A stretch of 64,000 nucleotides of DNA from the NCBI RefSeq assembly GCF_014287475.1, contig NZ_JACOPF010000001.1:992001-1056000 (forward strand), written 5' to 3'. The stretch's first letter is position 1. Every line of letters starts with the position of its first letter. The translations under genes and the position numbers were made by a program. The DNA is from Mediterraneibacter hominis. GTDB lineage: Bacteria > Bacillota > Clostridia > Lachnospirales > Lachnospiraceae. This document shows, piece after piece, positions 35,199-44,760 of this stretch. Below the pieces are notes generated by a model. It had not been told where the DNA came from. It ran no database searches and saw nothing but the letters and a program-made list of their open reading frames with translations.

Positions 35199-36482
35199 TT
35201 ACTCCTGCCCCTTCCAGTAATTTTCTACTTCTGCTGCAAGTTCTTCTCTGTCGATATTTCCACTCATATATTTCTGAATAGCTGCTCCAACCTCTGTGCC
35301 ATGATCACCTGGGATTGCCTGATACCAGTATTGTGTTTTTCCCTCTTTTATAAACTGCTGTGCAGAAACACTGATCGGTGCAGACACTTCTTTAGTAATA
35401 TTTCCGAATGCCGGTATAATCCCACAGTCGTCCACCATAAATTGTTGTCCTTCCTCCTCATAAACCAGCCAATTCAAAAAGTCCTTTGCCGCCTCCTGCT
35501 GTTCCTCAGTAGAATATTCTTTGTCAATCACGAACGTTTTGCTCGCTCCCGCGATCAGATAGTCATTCGCTTCATCTGATGCATCACTTTGAGGCAGCGG
35601 CATGATTCCAATTTTTTCAGTTTTGTCGTATACGTCTGTCACCCAGCTTCCATTAAACCAGAAAGCAACATCTCCATTGGCAAAGTATTCATTGTTCATA
35701 TCGTAGTCTGCTGCAAGAGGATCTGCACTGTTTATATTGTATTCCAGCAGCATATCGAAACTGTCCATTAAAGATTGGAATCTTGTATTTTCTCCAAGCT
35801 TCATTTCTCCTGATTTCAGAGAATCTACAAATGCCTGCGATGTTTCTTCTGCATTTCCTTGCTGATCATAAAGCTGTCCAAAATAATGATTTGCCAGGGA
35901 CCAGTCATCTTTATTTACTGCTACAGGTTTTTCCATCCCTTTCTCGGAAAGTTCTTTAAGCAATGCCTCAAACTTTTCGGGTGTATTATAATCTTCCCAG
36001 TTAAATTCTTCTCCTGTAGTCTCTTCTATTGCCTGTGCATTATAGAGCAGACCTACCGCTTCTACTAAAAGAGGAAAACTATATGTTTTTCCGTCGATAT
36101 TAACACCGTATTCCGCTCCTCCGTCTTCAATCCATTTCTGGTCGCTTAGATCCAGCAGATAATCCTGGAAAGCATAGACATCGGTTCTGTCAACCATCAT
36201 AATTGTATATGGACTGCCAGAAGCATATTTTTCTGATAAATGTGTGCTGACAACATCATTTGTAAACTGTACATCGATTGTTATCCCTGTCGCTTCTTTA
36301 TAGGTTTTGGCTAATTGTTCAAACTGATCCACTAGCTCCGACTTTGTATTTAACAAAGAGATTGTAACTGACTCCTCTTCTGTCTTCTCTTTTTCCTCTT
36401 TTCCGCCAGAGCATCCTGCCAAAAGCATTGTCACCATGGTACACGCCAATCCAAAACTTCCAATTCTTTTCCACTTATTCAT
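35199..36482 (-). CDS. Sugar-binding lipoprotein of the ABC transporter
   Basis: A 427-residue extracellular solute-binding protein. The start at 36482 (MNKWKRIGSF) has a GGAGGT site; the frame runs on upstream to a GTG that lies inside another ribosome-like site and is unlikely. Signal peptide and lipobox MLLAGCSGG give Cys at about 24. The rest is a CUT1-type binding fold (YTIMMVDRTDVYAFQDYLLD, WFNGSWVTDVY). It captures the oligosaccharide for the two permeases. Confidence 0.94.
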   Translation of the reverse strand: MNKWKRIGSFGLACTMVTMLLAGCSGGKEEKEKTEEESVTISLLNTKSELVDQFEQLAKTYKEATGITIDVQFTNDVVSTHLSEKYASGSPYTIMMVDRTDVYAFQDYLLDLSDQKWIEDGGAEYGVNIDGKTYSFPLLVEAVGLLYNAQAIEETTGEEFNWEDYNTPEKFEALLKELSEKGMEKPVAVNKDDWSLANHYFGQLYDQQGNAEETSQAFVDSLKSGEMKLGENTRFQSLMDSFDMLLEYNINSADPLAADYDMNNEYFANGDVAFWFNGSWVTDVYDKTEKIGIMPLPQSDASDEANDYLIAGASKTFVIDKEYSTEEQQEAAKDFLNWLVYEEEGQQFMVDDCGIIPAFGNITKEVSAPISVSAQQFIKEGKTQYWYQAIPGDHGTEVGAAIQKYMSGNIDREELAAEVENYWKGQE

Positions 36483-36820
36483 TTTGCTTTTACCTCCATT
36501 TCTATATTTTGACTTTGTACAATTATCAATTATTCTTTTCTTTTTCACCTCCTGTTTTACATTTGTTAAATTTTGTTTTTTATATGTATGTTTTTATTTA
36601 ACATTTATATTATTATAATTATCATTACAATTTATATATGTCAATATTTTTTTACTTTTTTTATATTTTTTATTCACATTTAACAACTTATTATATCATC
36701 TTTTATGCAATTTTATTTTATATTTGTTCAAATATATATACGATTTTTATTGATTTTTGTCTCAATATATTTTATAATTAAGGCAATCTCATAACAAAGA
36801 AGAAAGGATCGTACAACAGA
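36483..36820. other. AT-rich divergent regulatory region
   Basis: 338 bp without a gene, very AT-rich, between the sugar operon and the lacI-type gene. It contains several related ATTTAACA / TGTTAAAT words (around 36560-36690) that could bind the LacI regulator, and the near-palindrome ATATTTGTTCAAATAT at 36720-36735. No riboswitch is visible. Confidence 0.5.
36750..36778 (+). promoter_or_regulatory. Promoter of the lacI-type gene
   Basis: TTGATT (36750-36755) and TATAAT (36773-36778) are 17 bp apart, about 45 bp before the ATG. Confidence 0.7.
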
Positions 36821-37867
36821 ATGAATAAGGAACGCGTTACTATACAAGATATCGCTGATGCCCTGGGACTGTCTCGCACAACGGTGTCCAAAGCGCTCAA
36901 CGGAGCTCCTCATATGCCGGAGAAAACCATAAATAATGTTTTAGAAATGGCACGAAAGCTTAATTATAAGCAATTCTCTTACTTCAATACAGCGGACGCA
37001 CCGAGTATAATTCCTAAAAAAGGTGGTACTTTTGCTCTTTTTGCTAATTATATTCCGGAACATTTTCACATTGCCACCTCTATTATGGCAAGCCTGGAAC
37101 AAGAAATGCGCAAATATGGGTATTCTCTAACTATCTATATGCTTAACCCAGACGACGTGCAAAGTTTACATCTCCCAGAAAACTTTCGTCTGGATCAGAT
37201 TGACGCGATTTTGTGTATTGAATTATTCAATAAAGCATATTCAGAAATGGTATGTTCGCTTGGAAAACCTGTACTTTTCTTTGATTCCTACTATTCACCT
37301 GAAAGCAGTCCATTAAATGCCAATATTTTGTTGATGGAAAGCCGTTGCAGTACATTTCGTATGATGAATGAGATTCTTTCGGCACAGCCTTTAAGCAAAG
37401 TTGGATTCATCGGGGATGTCTGCCACTGTATCAGCTTTCACGAACGTTACGAGGGGTTTCTGAATGCATTAAACATCCGAGGGATTCCATTCCATGAATC
37501 TTACTGCATCAAAGATGAAGATCACTACTTCCAGGAGCCGCTTTTCTTATACGATGCACTTCGCAATATGCCAGAACTTCCTGAATTGTTCTTTTGTGCA
37601 AATGACCTTCTAGCATGGAAAACCATCGCGGCGCTTAAACAGATGGGCATACAAGTTTCGCAAGATATACTCATCTGCGGTTTTGACGACACTCTAAGCC
37701 TGACTCCTATGGACAACACATTAACCACTGTCCAGACTCCTAGCCAGGAAATGGGAATTTTGGCTACGCGCATCATCCTAAATCAGATAGAAAGTCCATA
37801 TCTGCCGCCTGTGACACTCTACTTAAACGGTAAAATCAAAATGCGCACATCTACACTTTTTCGATGA
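36821..37867 (+). CDS. LacI-family transcriptional regulator
   Basis: A 348-residue regulator. The LacI helix-turn-helix and hinge are at residues 4-52 (VTIQDIADALGLSRTTVSKA, LNGAPHMPEKTINNVLEMAR), followed by a periplasmic-binding-like effector domain ending with FDDTLSLTPMDNTLTTVQ. It is transcribed away from the sugar operon across a 338-bp AT-rich region and likely represses it until its sugar appears. Its terminator is shared with the convergent GNAT gene. Confidence 0.93.
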   Translation: MNKERVTIQDIADALGLSRTTVSKALNGAPHMPEKTINNVLEMARKLNYKQFSYFNTADAPSIIPKKGGTFALFANYIPEHFHIATSIMASLEQEMRKYGYSLTIYMLNPDDVQSLHLPENFRLDQIDAILCIELFNKAYSEMVCSLGKPVLFFDSYYSPESSPLNANILLMESRCSTFRMMNEILSAQPLSKVGFIGDVCHCISFHERYEGFLNALNIRGIPFHESYCIKDEDHYFQEPLFLYDALRNMPELPELFFCANDLLAWKTIAALKQMGIQVSQDILICGFDDTLSLTPMDNTLTTVQTPSQEMGILATRIILNQIESPYLPPVTLYLNGKIKMRTSTLFR

Positions 37868-37885
37868 GGTTTTCTTATAAATAAA

Positions 37886-37946
37886 AAAATAAGACAGAAG
37901 TATATATTATGATTCCCCTTCTATATACCTCTGTCTTATTCTTTTT
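37886..37946. terminator. Bidirectional terminator
   Basis: ATAAGACAGAAGTATAT and ATATACCTCTGTCTTAT form a long stem (one bulge) with A/T runs on each side, between the convergent lacI-type and GNAT genes. Confidence 0.8.
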
Positions 37947-37960
37947 ATTTTTCTGCCTTG

Positions 37961-39085
37961 CTATACAATTTCATTCAAATAAATTCTGCACAGTTGTTTT
38001 ATCTTCCCTAGTTCTATCTCCAGGTGCGGCGTAAGAATCACCCCATCCTCTTCCTTCACTTCTTCCAGTGTCTTGTACCCGAACAAAAATGAAGTAAGCG
38101 CCCCAATCGGCAATACACCTTCTGAATCCTCTGTTTCTGCAACTGACAGACTATCCTGTCCCTTTTCTGACTGTATCTTCCAGACCCGACTGTTCTTTAC
38201 AAGAATCGGATCGATCACCGCAAAAGAGCAACAAATAGTCTCCCCACTCTGTACTTTCATAGCCTTTAACAGCTCCTCCAGATGCAGGATCCTAGCCATT
38301 ATGACTGGTTTCTTTTTTGCGGTAAAAAGATCACTGCACGCATACAGGACAGCACTTTTCTCTTCTTTTCCTCTAAACATAGCAACTGCTTTTAAAAATT
38401 CTGATTCCCATTCCGGCAGATACAGCGGCTCTCTGATGTCCAGTCTTTCTTCTCTGGCATAAGCAAACATTCCACGAATCTTATCCGCTTCTTTAATCAG
38501 ACATACGCCGCCATTCTCACTCTTCTGTTCTAGAATCATTGTTTGGTAATACGCCTCGTCCCGCACAGCACAGATCTGATATTTGTCACGGAAATATTGA
38601 TTAAAAAATGCTGCCATGTCTGCCGCGTCAAAAAGCTCCGCCTCTTTTATTTCTGCCTGCAAATGTCCGTCGTTTCCCTTTGTTTCACCTATATTCTGCC
38701 TGTAAACAAACCGAAAGTCATAGGGAGTATAGATCGCTTCCGCGGCAGGCATGAGAAAAGTAAACGGCTCTTTTCTGCGATACATTTCCTCCAGCGCTCT
38801 GCACAAAAGTGTTCTCATATACCCTCTGCCTCGATAATTCTCCTCCGTCGCCACTGCAATGATATAATGACATGGGAACTGCCTGTCCTCAATCTGCACC
38901 AGATATGGATTCAGATGAAGCATAGATCGGATTTTTCTGTCCTCTTCAATCACATAGATTTCATTATCCCGCGTTTTGATAAAATAATAATAATCCAGAA
39001 ACGCCTTTGTATCTTCTGCAAAGACCTTCTCCCACAGCTCTCTTGTCTGTCTGTGTTCCTTTTGTTCCAATTTTCTTACTATCAT
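37961..39085 (-). CDS. GNAT-family N-acetyltransferase (Eis-like layout)
   Basis: A 374-residue protein with an N-terminal GNAT domain (VATEENYRGRGYMRTLLCRA is the acetyl-CoA loop) and a long second region with a C-terminal acidic SCP-like part. This two-GNAT plus SCP arrangement matches the Eis-type family, which acetylates amines of broad type. Substrate unknown. It lies 18 bp after ispF on the same strand. Confidence 0.85.
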   Translation of the reverse strand: MIVRKLEQKEHRQTRELWEKVFAEDTKAFLDYYYFIKTRDNEIYVIEEDRKIRSMLHLNPYLVQIEDRQFPCHYIIAVATEENYRGRGYMRTLLCRALEEMYRRKEPFTFLMPAAEAIYTPYDFRFVYRQNIGETKGNDGHLQAEIKEAELFDAADMAAFFNQYFRDKYQICAVRDEAYYQTMILEQKSENGGVCLIKEADKIRGMFAYAREERLDIREPLYLPEWESEFLKAVAMFRGKEEKSAVLYACSDLFTAKKKPVIMARILHLEELLKAMKVQSGETICCSFAVIDPILVKNSRVWKIQSEKGQDSLSVAETEDSEGVLPIGALTSFLFGYKTLEEVKEEDGVILTPHLEIELGKIKQLCRIYLNEIV

Positions 39086-39103
39086 TTCAGAAATTCATAC
39101 TCC

Positions 39104-39655
39104 TTATGCCGGATTTTCTTTTGCGCAGCCGCTGCATCCCGCACATTTTCTCATTTCCGCAACGTCATAGCTGCCGTAGTTGGTATACTTTTCCAGGGCA
39201 CATACCGCCTGTGCAGAAATCCCCTCTCCTGTTCCGGTAAATCCCAACCCTTCTTCTGTCGTTGCTTTTACATTGATCTGTTCGGTTTCAATCTTTAAGG
39301 CCTCTGCCATATTTTTTTCCATCTGTTCGATAAAAGGACGCATCTTTGGCCTCTGCGCGACGATCGTCGCATCAATATTCTCTATTATATATCCCTCCTT
39401 ATCCAACAGTTCTGCCACATATTCCAAAAGTATAATACTGGAAATTCCTTTGTATCTTTCATCTGTATCAGGAAAATGCTTGCCGATGTCTCCTAATGCC
39501 GCCGCACCCAGGAGGGCGTCCATCACTGCATGGACTAAAACGTCCGCATCAGAATGACCCAAAAGTCCTTTTTCGTATGGTATTTCAACTCCTCCAAGCA
39601 CCAGCTTTCTTCCCTCTGCCAATTTATGGACATCATAACCCATTCCAACTCTCAT
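39104..39655 (-). CDS. ispF: 2-C-methyl-D-erythritol 2,4-cyclodiphosphate synthase, with cysteine-rich tail
   Basis: IspF of the MEP isoprenoid pathway. The zinc-site residues are in GYDVH (residues 7-11) and [10 protein letters not shown] (about 33-42), and the [11 protein letters not shown] motif (here [16 protein letters not shown]) closes the core. The usual length is about 158; this one is 183 because of a C-terminal extension ending [14 protein letters not shown], with three cysteines. The extension may bind metal. It follows a small membrane gene by 3 bp. Confidence 0.94.
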   Translation of the reverse strand: MRVGMGYDVHKLAEGRKLVLGGVEIPYEKGLLGHSDADVLVHAVMDALLGAAALGDIGKHFPDTDERYKGISSIILLEYVAELLDKEGYIIENIDATIVAQRPKMRPFIEQMEKNMAEALKIETEQINVKATTEEGLGFTGTGEGISAQAVCALEKYTNYGSYDVAEMRKCAGCSGCAKENPA

Positions 39656-39658
39656 ATT

Positions 39659-40120
39659 CTATTTCTCCTCGTAATCTGTCTCCAGCTCTTCCGCTTTTTC
39701 GTTTTCCTGCTTCTCCTCATCCGGTTCTTTTTCTTGAACTGCTGCCGTTTCTTCTTTGATTTCTGCAGTTTTTTCTGCTCTTTCTTCCATCGTTTCTGTT
39801 TCTTTTTCTATCCTCTCCGTTTCAGACCTTTCCGCTGTGTCTTCCACTGCCTCCACCAGGTCTTCTTCTGAACTTTTCTCCGCCGGTTGGGAATTTAGGG
39901 TAATATTTTCTCTCTCCTGTTTCTGTTCTTTTAAAATACCTCTTAGCGCTCCGATTGCAAACCAGGCTCCTACAACGATAAACAGAATCCCCATTACAAT
40001 ATTAAATATTTCATTAGTCGGCTTCTGCTGTACGGTCTGCGTCACAAGCTGCACTCCTAGATAGGCGAGATATGCTCCTGCAATGATTCGAAATATATTC
40101 CCTGTACGATTGTTTCTCAT
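39659..40120 (-). CDS. Membrane protein with long acidic tail, unknown function
   Basis: A 153-residue protein. Two hydrophobic helices (about 8-27 and 38-62) are followed by an 80-residue tail very rich in Glu and Lys (EKSSEEDLVEAVEDTAERSE), probably cytoplasmic and disordered. I know no function. It is the first gene of a three-gene unit with ispF and the GNAT gene; a repeat A copy lies upstream. Confidence 0.72.
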   Translation of the reverse strand: MRNNRTGNIFRIIAGAYLAYLGVQLVTQTVQQKPTNEIFNIVMGILFIVVGAWFAIGALRGILKEQKQERENITLNSQPAEKSSEEDLVEAVEDTAERSETERIEKETETMEERAEKTAEIKEETAAVQEKEPDEEKQENEKAEELETDYEEK

Positions 40121-40221
40121 ATTCTTTTATCCTCCGTAATGAAAGAATGATTGTCTCTTGTCTTTAAAATTCTATCATACTCTATTCATAAATACCACTA
40201 AAAATGTTTCCTGCAAACAGA

Positions 40222-40395
40222 ACAAAGTGGGCAAGCCCACTTCAACTCCCCTGCCCTCACTCTTGAGGGGCTTGTCCACTTTGCGCGCCGCCGCAATACC
40301 GCAAAGCGGTAAAATTTCCTTATAGCGGCGTGCGCATCCCGCCCGGAGGGCTTTTTGTATAATAGGAAATTTATCGAAATTTCCTATTATACAAA
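40222..40395 (+). repeat. Repeat A, copy 3
   Basis: Same order as copy 1: CAAAGTGGGCAAG hairpin, GCCGCAATA stem, GCATCCCGCCCGGAGGGC and the terminal palindrome around TATAATAGGAAATTTATCGA. It lies between the membrane gene and the tRNA pair. Confidence 0.9.
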
Positions 40396-40432
40396 AAATG
40401 CCGTACTATAAAGCACAGCATCTTGTTAAAAG

Positions 40433-40506
40433 TAGCGGAAACTGGATTTGAACCAGCGACACCACGGGTATGAACCGTGTGCTCTAGCCAACTGAGCTAT
40501 TCCGCC
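40433..40506 (-). tRNA. tRNA-Met (CAT)
   Basis: 74-base cloverleaf on the minus strand: acceptor GGCGGAA / TTCCGCT, D arm GCTCAGTTGGCTAGAGC, anticodon loop TTCATAC giving CAT, T arm GGTTCAAATCC. The D and T arms fit elongator Met rather than initiator; a tRNA-Ile2 (lysidine CAT) cannot be excluded. Confidence 0.9.
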
Positions 40507-40519
40507 ATATTTTTATATA

Positions 40520-40592
40520 TATGGGGCCTATAGGGCTCGAACCTATGACCCTCTGCTTGTAAGGCAGATGCTCTCCCAGCTGAGCTAAGACC
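40520..40592 (-). tRNA. tRNA-Val (TAC)
   Basis: 73-base cloverleaf on the minus strand: acceptor GGGGTCT / AGGCCCC, anticodon loop CTTACAA giving TAC, T arm GGTTCGAGCCC. It lies 13 bp before tRNA-Met in the same direction, so the pair is likely one transcript. Confidence 0.95.
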
Positions 40593-40770
40593 CCATATTA
40601 TCTGTTCTGCAGACATGAATATTTTTCCTATCCGTAACCTGCTTTGCTATTATACTATCAAATTCCGCCAAATGTCAACACCTTTTTAAAATAAATTTTT
40701 AAAATTTTTCAAACAATTCTCTCAATTTATATTTCTCCATAGACATATACGTTTAACATATCTATTGTAC

Positions 40771-40814
40771 TAAGCCGCAGAATGGCAAAATGGAACTAGC
40801 CGTCCTGCGGCTTA
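40771..40814 (-). terminator. purL terminator
   Basis: TAAGCCGCAG (40771-40780) and CTGCGGCTTA (40805-40814) form a 10-bp perfect stem about 50 bp after the purL stop. The T run is weak. Confidence 0.6.
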
Positions 40815-40861
40815 CTGCACACCAGTTGTCTTCTCCTCTTGTACACCGGCGTTACTGTCTC

Positions 40862-43800
40862 TTATTTAAAATAGCTTACTCCGGACTCAAAGATCTTCAT
40901 ATCCTGCTCTCCGTAAATATTCACTGCAATACCGTCTCCCCGTCTTTCAGAATGTGCCATCTTTCCGAGCACTCTTCCATCAGGACTTGTAATTCCTTCA
41001 ATAGCGCAGTAAGACCCATTGACGTTCCATTCCTCGTCCATACGAATCTTTCCCTCTAAATCACAATATTGCGTCGCCACCTGTCCATTCTCAAACAGGC
41101 TCTTAATACAAGCCTCGCTCGCCACGAATCTGCCTTCACCGTGGGATGCCGGATTTGTATATACTCCCCCTAGCTGTGCCTTCATAAGCCATGGCGATTT
41201 ATTAGTGACCACTTTTGTATAGACCATTTTGGAAATATGCCGGCCGATAGTATTATAAGTAAGTGTAGGAGACTCCTCTGTCTGTCCGGTAATTTTCCCA
41301 TTTGGCACCAGCCCTAGTTTAATAAGTGCCTGGAAACCGTTACAGATACCCAACGCCAGTCCGTCTCTTTCACCGAGTAGTTTTTCCACCGCTTCTTTGA
41401 GCTTCTCATTCTGGAATGCCGTTGCGAAGAATTTCGCTGAGCCGTCCGGCTCATCTCCCGCGCTGAATCCGCCAGGGAACATGATCATCTGCGCTTGTCC
41501 GATTGCTTTTTCAAACTCTGCCACAGAATCCCGAATATCCTTTGCATCTAAATTTTTAAATACTTTCGTTATCACCTTTGCTCCCGCACGTTCAAACGCC
41601 TTTTTGCTGTCATACTCACAGTTTGTTCCCGGGAACACTGGAATAAATACAGTAGGCTGTCCGATCTTGTGGCTGCATATATGAATGTCTGATGTCCGGT
41701 AAAGCTTCTCCTCTATTACTTCTGTATTATTTGAAGCTTTTGTCGCAAATACGTTTTCAAGTGTTCCTGTCCATGCCTCTTGTGCTTCCTCCAGAGAAAT
41801 CTCTGTACTGCCATATGTGAATTTTTTCTCCTGTGTCACTTCTCCAATCACAGTGTACGAAATACAAAGATTTCCTACCTGCTCTGCCGGAACTTCTGCA
41901 ACAATATCTCCAAACGCAGGAGAAAACATCTCTCCCGCATCCATGCTGTGTTCCAGTTTTATCCCCAATCCATTTCCAAATGCCATCTTACTGACTGCCG
42001 CAATCACACCATGACGGTCCAGTGCATATGCAGATACAATCCGGCCGCTGTGAATATCCTCGGTGATTTTCCCGTATGCTTCCATCACCTGACTGTATAC
42101 CGGAAGTTCATACTCGTCCTTTTCTATGCGCATCCATACTAATTTATTCCCTGCCTTTTTCAGCTCTGGTGTAATGATCTCTTTTTCTACCGCCATATCT
42201 ACTGCAAAGGAAACCAATGTCGGCGGCACATCTATATCCTGAAAAGTACCCGACATACTGTCTTTTCCACCTATGGAAGGAAGCCCATATCCAAGCTGTG
42301 CCGCATACGCGCCTAAAAGTGCTGCAAATGGCTGGCTCCATCTCTTTGGTTCTTCTGTCATCCTGCGGAAATATTCCTGGAAAGTAAAGCGTATCTTCCG
42401 GCAGTCTCCGCCTGCCGCTGCTATCTTTGCCACAGATTCTGTCACCGCATAAACAGCGCCATGATACGGACTCCAGCTGGACAGATATGGATCAAATCCA
42501 TAGCTCATCATAGAGACGCTGTCTGTCTTTCCGTTTTGTACCGGTACTTTTGCCACCATTGCCTGCGTCTCTGTCATCTGATACTTTCCTCCGTGAGGCA
42601 TAAAGACAGAACCGGCCCCGATAGAGCCGTCAAACATTTCTACCAGCCCTTTCTGGGAGCACACATTTAGGTCACTCAAAGTACGCAGCCATTCTTTTTT
42701 TACATCCTTCACTTCCTTTTTCACGAATAAGCTGTCTTTGCGCGCCGGTATTTCTACCTCCACGCTTGTCTCCTGATGTGCTCCATTCGTATCCAAAAAT
42801 GCGCGGGATATGTTTACAATCTCTTTTCCACGCCATACAAGCACCAGACGCGGTTCCTCTGTCACAACCGCCACCTCGGTTGCCTCCAGATTTTCTTCCT
42901 TTGCATACATAAGGAACTGCTCTACATCCTTTTTGTCTACTACAACAGCCATTCTCTCCTGGGATTCAGAAATTGCAATCTCTGTTCCGTCCAGACCTGC
43001 ATATTTTTTCGGTACTTTGTCCAGATCTACCCGCAGTCCATCCGCCAATTCTCCTATTGCCACAGAGACGCCGCCTGCGCCAAAATCATTACACTTTTTG
43101 ATTAGCCTGCTTACTTCCTCTCTGCGGAATAAACGCTGTATCTTGCGCTCTGTAGGTGGATTTCCTTTCTGTACCTCTGCGCCGCATGTCTCAATAGATG
43201 CTTCTGTATGTACCTTTGAAGATCCTGTAGCTCCTCCACATCCGTCTCTTCCGGTTCTTCCTCCCAAGAGAATGATAATATCCCCCGGATCGGAAGTTTC
43301 ACGAATAACCGCGCGCCGCGGTGCAGCTCCCAAAACAGCTCCGATTTCCATACGTTTTGCAACATAATCCGGATGATAAATTTCTTTGACCCCTCCGGTC
43401 GCGAGCCCTATCTGATTGCCATAAGAGCTGTATCCATGGGCGGCACCTCTTACCAGCTTTTTCTGCGGGAGCTTTCCTTTCAGTGTATGTTTTACTGAAA
43501 CTGTCGGATCTGCCGCGCCAGTTACGCGCATCGCCTGATATACATATGTACGTCCTGAAAGCGGATCGCGGATTGCACCGCCAAGACAGGTTGCCGCACC
43601 TCCGAATGGCTCAATCTCTGTGGGATGATTGTGTGTCTCATTTTTAAAGTTAATCAGCCACTCCTCTTCCACACCATCCACCCGAATTGGCACAACAATA
43701 CTGCAGGCATTGATCTCTTCGGATTCTTCCTGATCCTTTAATTTTCCTTCTTTTTTCAACTTTCGCATCGCCATCAGAGCCAAATCCATCAGACATATAA

Positions 43801-44614
43801 ACTTATCCTCTCTTCCGGCAAATATCTCACTGTGATCTTTTAGATACTGCTTATATGTATTCACAATAGGTTCCTTATAATCGCCTTCCTCAAAAGCAAT
43901 CTCTTTTAATTCTGTTGAAAAGGTTGTATGCCGGCAGTGGTCGGACCAATACGTATCTAATACCCGTATCTCTGTCATAGTAGGATTCCTGTGCTCTTTT
44001 GTGCTGTAATACGTCTGGATATGCAGGAAATCCTTAAATGTCATGGCCAGATTCAAAGAAGCATACAGCTCTCTTAGCTCCCCCTGCGGCATATCTTTAA
44101 AGCCTTCGAATATCTTTACATCTTCTGGTTCTTCAAATACACTTACAAGTGTTTCTGGCTTGTCTAATCCTGTCTCTCTGGAGTCTACTGGATTGATACA
44201 GTGATTTTTTACAGCGGCAAGCTCTTCCTCTGAAAGAGTTCCCTCCAACACATATGTCACCGCCGTTTTTATCACCGGCTTTTCCTCTTCTTTGATAAAC
44301 TGGACGCACTGCTCTGCAGAATCTGCCCTTTGATCAAACTGTCCCGGCAGATATTCAACAGAAAAGATATAGGCTCCTTCTTTTCGCGGAAAGCTCTCCT
44401 GATAAAGTACATCTACAGGTGGTTCTGCAAATATACCCTGGCAGGCCTTTTGAAACGTATCATCCGAAATATTTTCTACATCATATCGAATCAGCACACG
44501 AACGGATGTCACTGTACCAATCCCGAGATAGTGTTTGATTTCATGTTTCAGTTCCTTTGCCTGAACGGCAAATTCTGGCTTCTTTTCTACATATACCCGT
44601 CTTACATTGCTCAT
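40862..44614 (-). CDS. purL: Phosphoribosylformylglycinamidine synthase, single chain
   Basis: A 1250-residue single-polypeptide FGAM synthase. An N-terminal PurS-like domain (about 1-90) and linker are followed by two ATP-grasp-like halves (NHPTEIEPFGGAATCLGGAI, IGGKDSMSGTFQD) and a C-terminal class I glutaminase (about 985-1250) with FPGTNCEYDS containing the start of the triad region and LGICNGFQALIKLGL the nucleophile Cys. It converts FGAR to FGAM with glutamine in purine synthesis. The single-chain form is usual in Lachnospiraceae and in Gram-negatives and differs from the PurS/Q/L split of Bacillus. Single-gene unit. Confidence 0.97.
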   Translation of the reverse strand: MSNVRRVYVEKKPEFAVQAKELKHEIKHYLGIGTVTSVRVLIRYDVENISDDTFQKACQGIFAEPPVDVLYQESFPRKEGAYIFSVEYLPGQFDQRADSAEQCVQFIKEEEKPVIKTAVTYVLEGTLSEEELAAVKNHCINPVDSRETGLDKPETLVSVFEEPEDVKIFEGFKDMPQGELRELYASLNLAMTFKDFLHIQTYYSTKEHRNPTMTEIRVLDTYWSDHCRHTTFSTELKEIAFEEGDYKEPIVNTYKQYLKDHSEIFAGREDKFICLMDLALMAMRKLKKEGKLKDQEESEEINACSIVVPIRVDGVEEEWLINFKNETHNHPTEIEPFGGAATCLGGAIRDPLSGRTYVYQAMRVTGAADPTVSVKHTLKGKLPQKKLVRGAAHGYSSYGNQIGLATGGVKEIYHPDYVAKRMEIGAVLGAAPRRAVIRETSDPGDIIILLGGRTGRDGCGGATGSSKVHTEASIETCGAEVQKGNPPTERKIQRLFRREEVSRLIKKCNDFGAGGVSVAIGELADGLRVDLDKVPKKYAGLDGTEIAISESQERMAVVVDKKDVEQFLMYAKEENLEATEVAVVTEEPRLVLVWRGKEIVNISRAFLDTNGAHQETSVEVEIPARKDSLFVKKEVKDVKKEWLRTLSDLNVCSQKGLVEMFDGSIGAGSVFMPHGGKYQMTETQAMVAKVPVQNGKTDSVSMMSYGFDPYLSSWSPYHGAVYAVTESVAKIAAAGGDCRKIRFTFQEYFRRMTEEPKRWSQPFAALLGAYAAQLGYGLPSIGGKDSMSGTFQDIDVPPTLVSFAVDMAVEKEIITPELKKAGNKLVWMRIEKDEYELPVYSQVMEAYGKITEDIHSGRIVSAYALDRHGVIAAVSKMAFGNGLGIKLEHSMDAGEMFSPAFGDIVAEVPAEQVGNLCISYTVIGEVTQEKKFTYGSTEISLEEAQEAWTGTLENVFATKASNNTEVIEEKLYRTSDIHICSHKIGQPTVFIPVFPGTNCEYDSKKAFERAGAKVITKVFKNLDAKDIRDSVAEFEKAIGQAQMIMFPGGFSAGDEPDGSAKFFATAFQNEKLKEAVEKLLGERDGLALGICNGFQALIKLGLVPNGKITGQTEESPTLTYNTIGRHISKMVYTKVVTNKSPWLMKAQLGGVYTNPASHGEGRFVASEACIKSLFENGQVATQYCDLEGKIRMDEEWNVNGSYCAIEGITSPDGRVLGKMAHSERRGDGIAVNIYGEQDMKIFESGVSYFK

Positions 44615-44760
44615 ACATTCTCTCCTTTTCTCTCCCGGACTCTAAAAGCTTCTTAAAGTCGTCCTGCTGTATTTTTCACACCCATAGTTCCTGTTTTCTA
44701 TCCTACCATACTCGTTCTCATTAGTACAATTAATATAATTAAACTAATTAATAAGTACAA

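Noticed and set aside
36416..36548. Longer start (GTG at 36548) for the sugar-binding protein
   Set aside because: The AGGAG abuts the GTG with no spacer and the extra residues would precede a normal lipoprotein signal; the ATG at 36482 with GGAGGT is better.
44615..44760. Possible purine riboswitch or PurR site before purL
   Set aside because: The stretch is AT-rich with a GTACAATTAAT direct repeat but shows none of the conserved purine-aptamer bases and no PurR box that I can defend.
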